From the NCBI GenBank assembly GCA_016288675.1, contig JAEELC010000070.1:1-5124 (forward strand): a DNA stretch of 5,124 nucleotides, in the 5' to 3' direction. Origin of the DNA: Acholeplasmatales bacterium (GTDB taxonomy: Bacteria > Bacillota_I > Bacilli_A > Acholeplasmatales > Anaeroplasmataceae). The notes beneath the pieces are model-generated. The model saw nothing but the letters and a program-made list of their open reading frames with translations. It did not search any database and was not told where the DNA came from. The position numbers and the translations under genes were made by a program. Shown here one piece after another: positions 1 through 5,124 of this stretch (its first letter is position 1; each line of letters starts with the position of its first letter).

Positions 1-553
1 TATTACCTTTCTTAAATCCTCCTAAAGTTGTACCTAGGAAGAAAAATATTAAAGATAATATAAATAATGAAAAAGAGATTTTTAATATTATTAATAAACT
101 AAAATCTTTTTTAGTAATTATAAATAATAAAATCGAACTTAGAAATAAGAATAAAGTTAATATAAATAGTAATAAGCCTTGAGCTAGAACTCTATATTGA
201 ATTATTCTTTTTCTTTTTATTGGCTTTGTGTATAAAAAGTCTCTCGTATTAGTTCTTTTATCCATAGAACTAATCCATATTCCTTGGTTAATTGCGTAGA
301 ACGCAATAAGGACTGAGATTATTTTTACAATAAATATAAAGTAACCATCAACAGAAGTGAATTTATCACGACTTATATCAAAGATATTTAATACTTCTAT
401 AGGTGTGCTTATAATTGCGCTTTCTATATTTCCTTTATTAGAATCAATAATAAAGAAAGAAAATATTAATAATAATATTACTGTAAGTATTATTAAATAG
501 AAGATATAGCTCTTTTTTAATATACGTGATATTTCAAGAAATAATAATCTCAT
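1..553 (-). CDS. ABC-2 type transporter permease (partial, 3' end beyond the left edge)
   Basis: This is an integral membrane protein, seen here as its first 184 residues with no stop before the window edge. Reading from the ATG at 553, hydrophobic segments fall at about residues 14-36, 71-90, 122-147 and 151-179. A polar, probably extracytoplasmic loop lies between the first two. Between segments 2 and 3 is a basic stretch (about 98-119: DKRTNTRDFLYTKPIKRKR). It matches the typical cytoplasmic loop of ABC-2 permeases, where a Gly/Thr-rich turn leads into L-x-x-x-P-x-x-R. Known members usually have six transmembrane helices, so roughly two helices should lie outside the window. The start is supported by an AGGTGAT ribosome site five bases upstream and by the ATGA overlap with the ATPase-like gene. 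The family assignment rests on topology and the loop motif; the substrate cannot be told. ABC-2 permeases of this kind often export peptides, antibiotics or ions, but nothing here selects among these. Confidence 0.8.
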   Translation of the reverse strand, partial: MRLLFLEISRILKKSYIFYLIILTVILLLIFSFFIIDSNKGNIESAIISTPIEVLNIFDISRDKFTSVDGYFIFIVKIISVLIAFYAINQGIWISSMDKRTNTRDFLYTKPIKRKRIIQYRVLAQGLLLFILTLFLFLSSILLFIITKKDFSLLIILKISFSLFILSLIFFFLGTTLGGFKKGN

Positions 554-1344
554 AATATATCACCTACTTTAATAGATATTATATTTACATCTTTCTTTTT
601 TAAATAATCAAAAATAGGAATAAATGTGCCAATAAAAGTTATAGTGTCATTTTCTTTATTAAATATTTTTGAAAGTTCTAATTCCCTATCTAGTTTTACT
701 GTATATTTTTTATTTTTCAGATTTAATATATTAGTAAGTTTACCACCTTCAAAAATATAATAATTGTTAGTATCATTATACATTTCACTTATATTAGGGC
801 TGTACATTAGAATTGTTGTACCACTTTCTTTTAAATGGGTTAAATGATTAATTAGAATCATTTTATTTTCATTAGAAAGACATTTAAATGGATTATCTAA
901 TATTAGTAATGATGGATTATGATAAAGGGAATCTATTAGTTTTATTATTTCATAATGTTCATTATCTAAATCAGATATTTTATCTTTAACATTAATATTA
1001 AAATCATTTATTAAGACTTCTAATGAAGAACTATAATCATTTTTGTAAAATGCACTAGAATATTTAAATAAATCTTTAATAGTCATATCCTTATATAAAT
1101 CTATATCACTATTATAATATCCTATTTCTTCAAATGAGTTTTCTATTTTTGAATTAAATAGACTAGCTTTAATTTTTGAGTCTGTTAAATTTAAAACTGC
1201 TTTAGATAAAATATTAAATAAACCTTCTTCATTTATTACCTGATTAAATGAAGAATGAGTTAGTGATAATGATAAAGAATTAAAGATGTTATATTGGTTT
1301 AGTTTATATGTAAATTTAGAAATATTTAAACATGTTTTCTTCAC
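550..1344 (-). CDS. Degenerate ABC transporter ATP-binding protein (catalytic motifs lost)
   Basis: This 264-residue protein follows the ABC-2 ATPase (BcrA/NatA-like) pattern along its whole length, but it lacks the residues that bind and hydrolyse ATP. Recognisable family landmarks are NSLSLSL (22-28), IGYY (74-77), LYKDMTIKDLF (83-93), HNPSLLILDNP (142-152), GTTILMYSPN (175-184) and FEGGKL (198-203). At the Walker A position (about 37-49, INEEGLFNILSKA) the Gly-rich loop is gone and Phe43 replaces the Lys. The Q-loop residue is Asn78. The signature reads LDNEH (126-130) in place of LSGGQ or LSKGM. Walker B keeps Asp150 but has Asn151 for the catalytic Glu, and the H-loop His is Pro183. Translation starts at GTG 1344: it has an AAAGGAAGT site six bases upstream, while the ATG at 1346 meets TGA at once. 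The frame is unbroken, so a simple frameshift does not explain the losses. It shares four bases with the permease gene. A scaffold or regulatory role is inference; a slowly decaying gene is the alternative. Confidence 0.75.
   Translation of the reverse strand: MKKTCLNISKFTYKLNQYNIFNSLSLSLTHSSFNQVINEEGLFNILSKAVLNLTDSKIKASLFNSKIENSFEEIGYYNSDIDLYKDMTIKDLFKYSSAFYKNDYSSSLEVLINDFNINVKDKISDLDNEHYEIIKLIDSLYHNPSLLILDNPFKCLSNENKMILINHLTHLKESGTTILMYSPNISEMYNDTNNYYIFEGGKLTNILNLKNKKYTVKLDRELELSKIFNKENDTITFIGTFIPIFDYLKKKDVNIISIKVGDIL
559..565 (-). promoter_or_regulatory. Ribosome binding site of the permease gene
   Basis: The minus strand reads AGGTGAT, complementary to the 16S 3' end, five bases before the ATG at 553. 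It lies inside the 3' end of the ATPase-like gene. With the ATGA stop/start overlap it fixes the permease start and suggests translational coupling. Confidence 0.75.
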
Positions 1345-1350
1345 ATTATC

Positions 1351-1359
1351 ACTTCCTTT
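1351..1359 (-). promoter_or_regulatory. Ribosome binding site deciding a GTG start for the ATPase-like gene
   Basis: The minus strand reads AAAGGAAGT followed by GATAAT and then GTG. AGGAAGTGAT differs by one base from the ideal AGGAGGTGAT. The spacing of six bases suits the GTG at 1344. The ATG two bases further upstream is followed directly by TGA and cannot be the start. Confidence 0.75.
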
Positions 1360-1364
1360 CTTTT

Positions 1365-1393
1365 ATTATACTATAATTATTTTAAAACTTAAA
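1365..1393 (-). promoter_or_regulatory. Candidate promoter of the ABC module
   Basis: The minus strand has a perfect TATAAT at 1370-1365. Seventeen bases upstream is a poor -35 (TTTAAG, 1393-1388). The predicted start near 1358 would leave a leader of only about 14 bases, beginning at the ribosome site itself, which is unusually short. An alternative -10, TATACT at 1404-1399, would give a longer leader but has no convincing -35. Some promoter must lie in this gap because the neighbouring gene is divergent; its exact position is uncertain. Confidence 0.4.
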
Positions 1394-1396
1394 ATA
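1378..1396. repeat. 19-bp inverted repeat over the ABC-module -35
   Basis: Eight-base arms TATTTTAA and TTAAAATA flank a three-base centre, AAC. The repeat covers the candidate -35 of the minus-strand promoter, so an operator is conceivable. The arms are pure A/T and such repeats arise easily in this composition, so function is unproven. Confidence 0.5.
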
Positions 1397-1400
1397 TGAG

Positions 1401-1422
1401 TATATATCTATATAGATATATA
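1401..1422. repeat. Perfect 22-bp palindrome in the divergent intergenic region
   Basis: The half-site TATATATCTAT is followed immediately by its exact reverse complement, with no mismatch and no spacer; the centre lies between 1411 and 1412. The core ATCTATATAGAT carries the only C and G. It overlaps the predicted -35 of ligA and lies just upstream of the predicted -35 of the ABC module, where a dimeric repressor could act on both. The TA-rich flanks are low complexity, so a chance or slippage origin is also possible. Confidence 0.6.
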
Positions 1423-1437
1423 AATTTATGATAAAAT
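1409..1437 (+). promoter_or_regulatory. Candidate extended -10 promoter of ligA-uvrA
   Basis: TGATAAAAT at 1429-1437 is an extended -10 (TG-n-TAAAAT). The -35 position, 17 bases upstream at 1409-1414, reads TATATA and is weak, as is common for extended -10 promoters. The start is expected near 1444, giving a leader of about 23 bases with a well-placed ribosome site. The -35 position lies inside the 22-bp palindrome. Confidence 0.5.
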
Positions 1438-1452
1438 AGAAATAGTATTTCT

Positions 1453-1453
<1 letters not shown>
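1437..1453. repeat. 17-bp palindrome at the predicted ligA transcription start
   Basis: TAGAAATAGTATTTCTA has eight-base arms that are perfectly complementary around a single central G. It begins at the last base of the -10 and ends at the first base of the ribosome site, so it spans the predicted +1. A one-base loop makes an RNA hairpin poor, so if functional it is more likely a protein-binding site on DNA. Confidence 0.5.
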
Positions 1454-3446
<1,993 letters not shown>

Positions 3447-3450
3447 TCTT

Positions 3451-5124
3451 ATGGATAAAATTATTATTCATGGAGCTAGAGAAAACAATCTAAAAAATAT
3501 TGATCTAGAGCTTCCTAAAAATAAGTTAATAGTAATGACTGGATTATCAGGTTCAGGTAAATCAACTTTAGCTTTTGATACTATTTATCAAGAAGGCGAA
3601 AGACGCTTTATTGAATCCTTAAGCGCTTCTGCTCGTCAATTTATTGGTAGTGGAGAAAAGCCTGATGTAGATTCTATTGAAGGCTTATCTCCTGCTATTT
3701 CAATTGACCAAAAGACTACTAGCAAAAATCCACGTTCTACTGTAGGTACAATTACAGAAATTTATGATTATTTCCGTGTGTTATATGCACGTATAGGGAC
3801 TCCATATTGTCCTATTCATAATATTCCAATTGATGCACAAACTGTAGATCAAATGGCTGATAGAGTTTTAAAAATTGAAGAAAATAAAAAAGTATATATT
3901 CTTTCTCCAATTGTTAAGCAACAACGTGGTAGTCAAAAAAATGTCTTTGAAAAATTCTTAAAAGAAGGATATGTTCGTGCTTATGTAGACGGCGCATTGA
4001 TGAATCTTGATGAAGAAATTGATTTGAATAAAAATCTAAAGCATGATGTAGATATTGTAATTGAACGCTTTAAGATGCATAGTGGATTAGAATCTAGAAT
4101 TCGTCAAGCTTTAGAATTAGCATTAGAAGCTAGTGGCGGTTATGCTAAGGTTCGTATTGAAGGAGAAGATGATTTATTCTTCTCTGAACATTATGCATGT
4201 AAAATTTGTGGATATTCTGTTCCAAAGCTTGAACCAAGATTATTTTCTTTTAATAGTCCATTGGGAGCTTGTCCTAGCTGTAATGGATTAGGTGTAAAGC
4301 TTAGTGTTTCTGAGGATTTAATTGTTGATCCTGAAAAATCAATTAAAAATGGTGCACTTCTTCCAATGAAGAACCAAGAAAAAGATAATATTGCTAATTC
4401 AGAACTTGAACAAGTATGTTCATATTATGATATCGATATGAATATTCCTTTTGGGAAGCTTCCACGTTATAAACAAGAAATTGTATTATTCCAATCACCT
4501 GATGTGATAGAATTTAATACAATTACTTCAAGCGGAAATATTAAGCATGACAAGAAAAAATATGAAGGTATTATTAATAACTTCAGTAGAAGATATGTAG
4601 AAACTACATCTGATTGGATTCGTAGTTGGATTGAAGGATATATGGTTGAAACCGAGTGTGAAGCTTGTCATCAAGCTCGTTTAAATCCTCAAGTATTATC
4701 TATAAAAATTGATAATAAATCAATTTATGATATATGTAATATGCCAATAGATGATTTATATGTATACCTTAAGAATTTAAAATTATCAGCTGAAAAAGCT
4801 GAAATTGCAAGACTTGCGTTAAAAGAGGTTTGTGATAGACTTGAATTCTTAAAGAATGTAGGATTAGGTTATTTAACATTATCTCGTTCTGCAGATACTT
4901 TATCAGGTGGAGAAGCTCAAAGAATTAGACTTGCAACACAAATTGGTTCTAAGCTTACTGGCGTATTATATGTACTTGATGAACCTTCTATTGGTCTACA
5001 TCAAAGAGATAATGACAGGCTTATTGCAACAATGAAGGAAATGAGAGATTTAGGTAATACCTTAATTGTTGTAGAGCATGACCTTGATACAATGGCCCAA
5101 AGCGATTATTTAGTAGATATTGGA
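3451..5124 (+). CDS. uvrA: UvrABC excinuclease subunit A (partial, 3' end beyond the right edge)
   Basis: UvrA is the damage-sensing ATPase of nucleotide excision repair; as a dimer it loads UvrB onto lesions. The frame stays open for 558 residues to the window edge, about 60% of the usual length of roughly 940. The N-terminus carries GARENNLKNI (8-17) and Walker A GLSGSGKST (31-39, Lys37). Then come RRFIESLSASARQF (51-64) and the UvrB-binding and insertion region (about 115-250). The first zinc finger is C250-x2-C253 with C274-x2-C277. A CxxC pair (403, 406) precedes the second half of the first cassette. There LSGGEAQR (484-491), Walker B VLYVLDEPS (505-513, Asp510 and Glu511) and the H-loop EHD (His543) are intact. 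The second ATPase domain lies outside the window. The ATG at 3451 is set by AAAGGAG seven bases upstream, four bases after ligA. A UvrA-like drug-resistance paralogue is unlikely, since those lack the UvrB-binding domain, which appears present here. Confidence 0.97.
   Translation, partial: MDKIIIHGARENNLKNIDLELPKNKLIVMTGLSGSGKSTLAFDTIYQEGERRFIESLSASARQFIGSGEKPDVDSIEGLSPAISIDQKTTSKNPRSTVGTITEIYDYFRVLYARIGTPYCPIHNIPIDAQTVDQMADRVLKIEENKKVYILSPIVKQQRGSQKNVFEKFLKEGYVRAYVDGALMNLDEEIDLNKNLKHDVDIVIERFKMHSGLESRIRQALELALEASGGYAKVRIEGEDDLFFSEHYACKICGYSVPKLEPRLFSFNSPLGACPSCNGLGVKLSVSEDLIVDPEKSIKNGALLPMKNQEKDNIANSELEQVCSYYDIDMNIPFGKLPRYKQEIVLFQSPDVIEFNTITSSGNIKHDKKKYEGIINNFSRRYVETTSDWIRSWIEGYMVETECEACHQARLNPQVLSIKIDNKSIYDICNMPIDDLYVYLKNLKLSAEKAEIARLALKEVCDRLEFLKNVGLGYLTLSRSADTLSGGEAQRIRLATQIGSKLTGVLYVLDEPSIGLHQRDNDRLIATMKEMRDLGNTLIVVEHDLDTMAQSDYLVDIG

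Noticed and set aside
550..552. TGA read as Trp (mycoplasma code)
   Set aside because: TGA ends the ATPase-like gene exactly at the permease ATG, and the Trp codons read in the permease, LigA and UvrA are all TGG. No in-frame TGA was found inside any gene.
550..1344. Calling the ATPase-like gene a frameshifted pseudogene
   Set aside because: The frame is open for 264 codons, family landmarks appear in order in one frame, the ribosome site is good, and the stop overlaps the next start. Only point substitutions at motif positions are seen.
1344..1346. ATG at 1346 on the minus strand as the start of the ATPase-like gene
   Set aside because: The next codon in that frame is TGA. The GTG two bases downstream has the open frame and a correctly spaced ribosome site.

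Overview
The window comes from a very AT-rich, low-GC Gram-positive-type bacterium (Firmicutes or a Mollicutes-like relative). The evidence is strong AAGGAGGTGAT-type Shine-Dalgarno sites before every gene, the AT-biased codons, and LigA and UvrA proteins that look bacterial in all their motifs. Trp is encoded by TGG wherever it was read (permease, LigA, UvrA), and TGA serves as a stop, so the standard code fits better than the mycoplasma code. The species cannot be named from this sequence.

Left half, minus strand (1-1344): a two-gene ABC-2 type transporter module, read right to left. The first gene (550-1344) has the length and overall pattern of an ABC ATPase, but every nucleotide-binding and catalytic motif has been replaced. 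The second gene (starts at 553 and runs off the left edge) is an ABC-2 type membrane permease. The two overlap by four bases (ATGA), so they are probably translationally coupled. This intact but apparently ATP-dead cassette, still coupled to a permease, is the most unusual thing in the window.

Centre (1345-1466): a 122-base divergent intergenic region. It holds a candidate promoter for each direction, a Shine-Dalgarno site for each first gene, and three separate inverted repeats: a perfect 22-bp palindrome in the middle, a 17-bp palindrome at the predicted ligA transcription start, and a 19-bp inverted repeat over the predicted -35 of the ABC operon. No terminator or RNA gene was seen there.

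Right half, plus strand (1467-5124): a DNA-repair pair. ligA (complete, 659 residues) encodes NAD-dependent DNA ligase. uvrA (558 residues visible, cut by the right edge) encodes the damage-recognition ATPase of nucleotide excision repair. Only four bases separate them, and the uvrA ribosome binding site lies in the last codons of ligA, so they should be co-transcribed. UvrA starts excision repair and LigA seals the final nick, which makes the pairing functionally sensible. The repair genes are visibly richer in G+C than the ABC genes and carry an unexpected excess of the hexamer AAGCTT.
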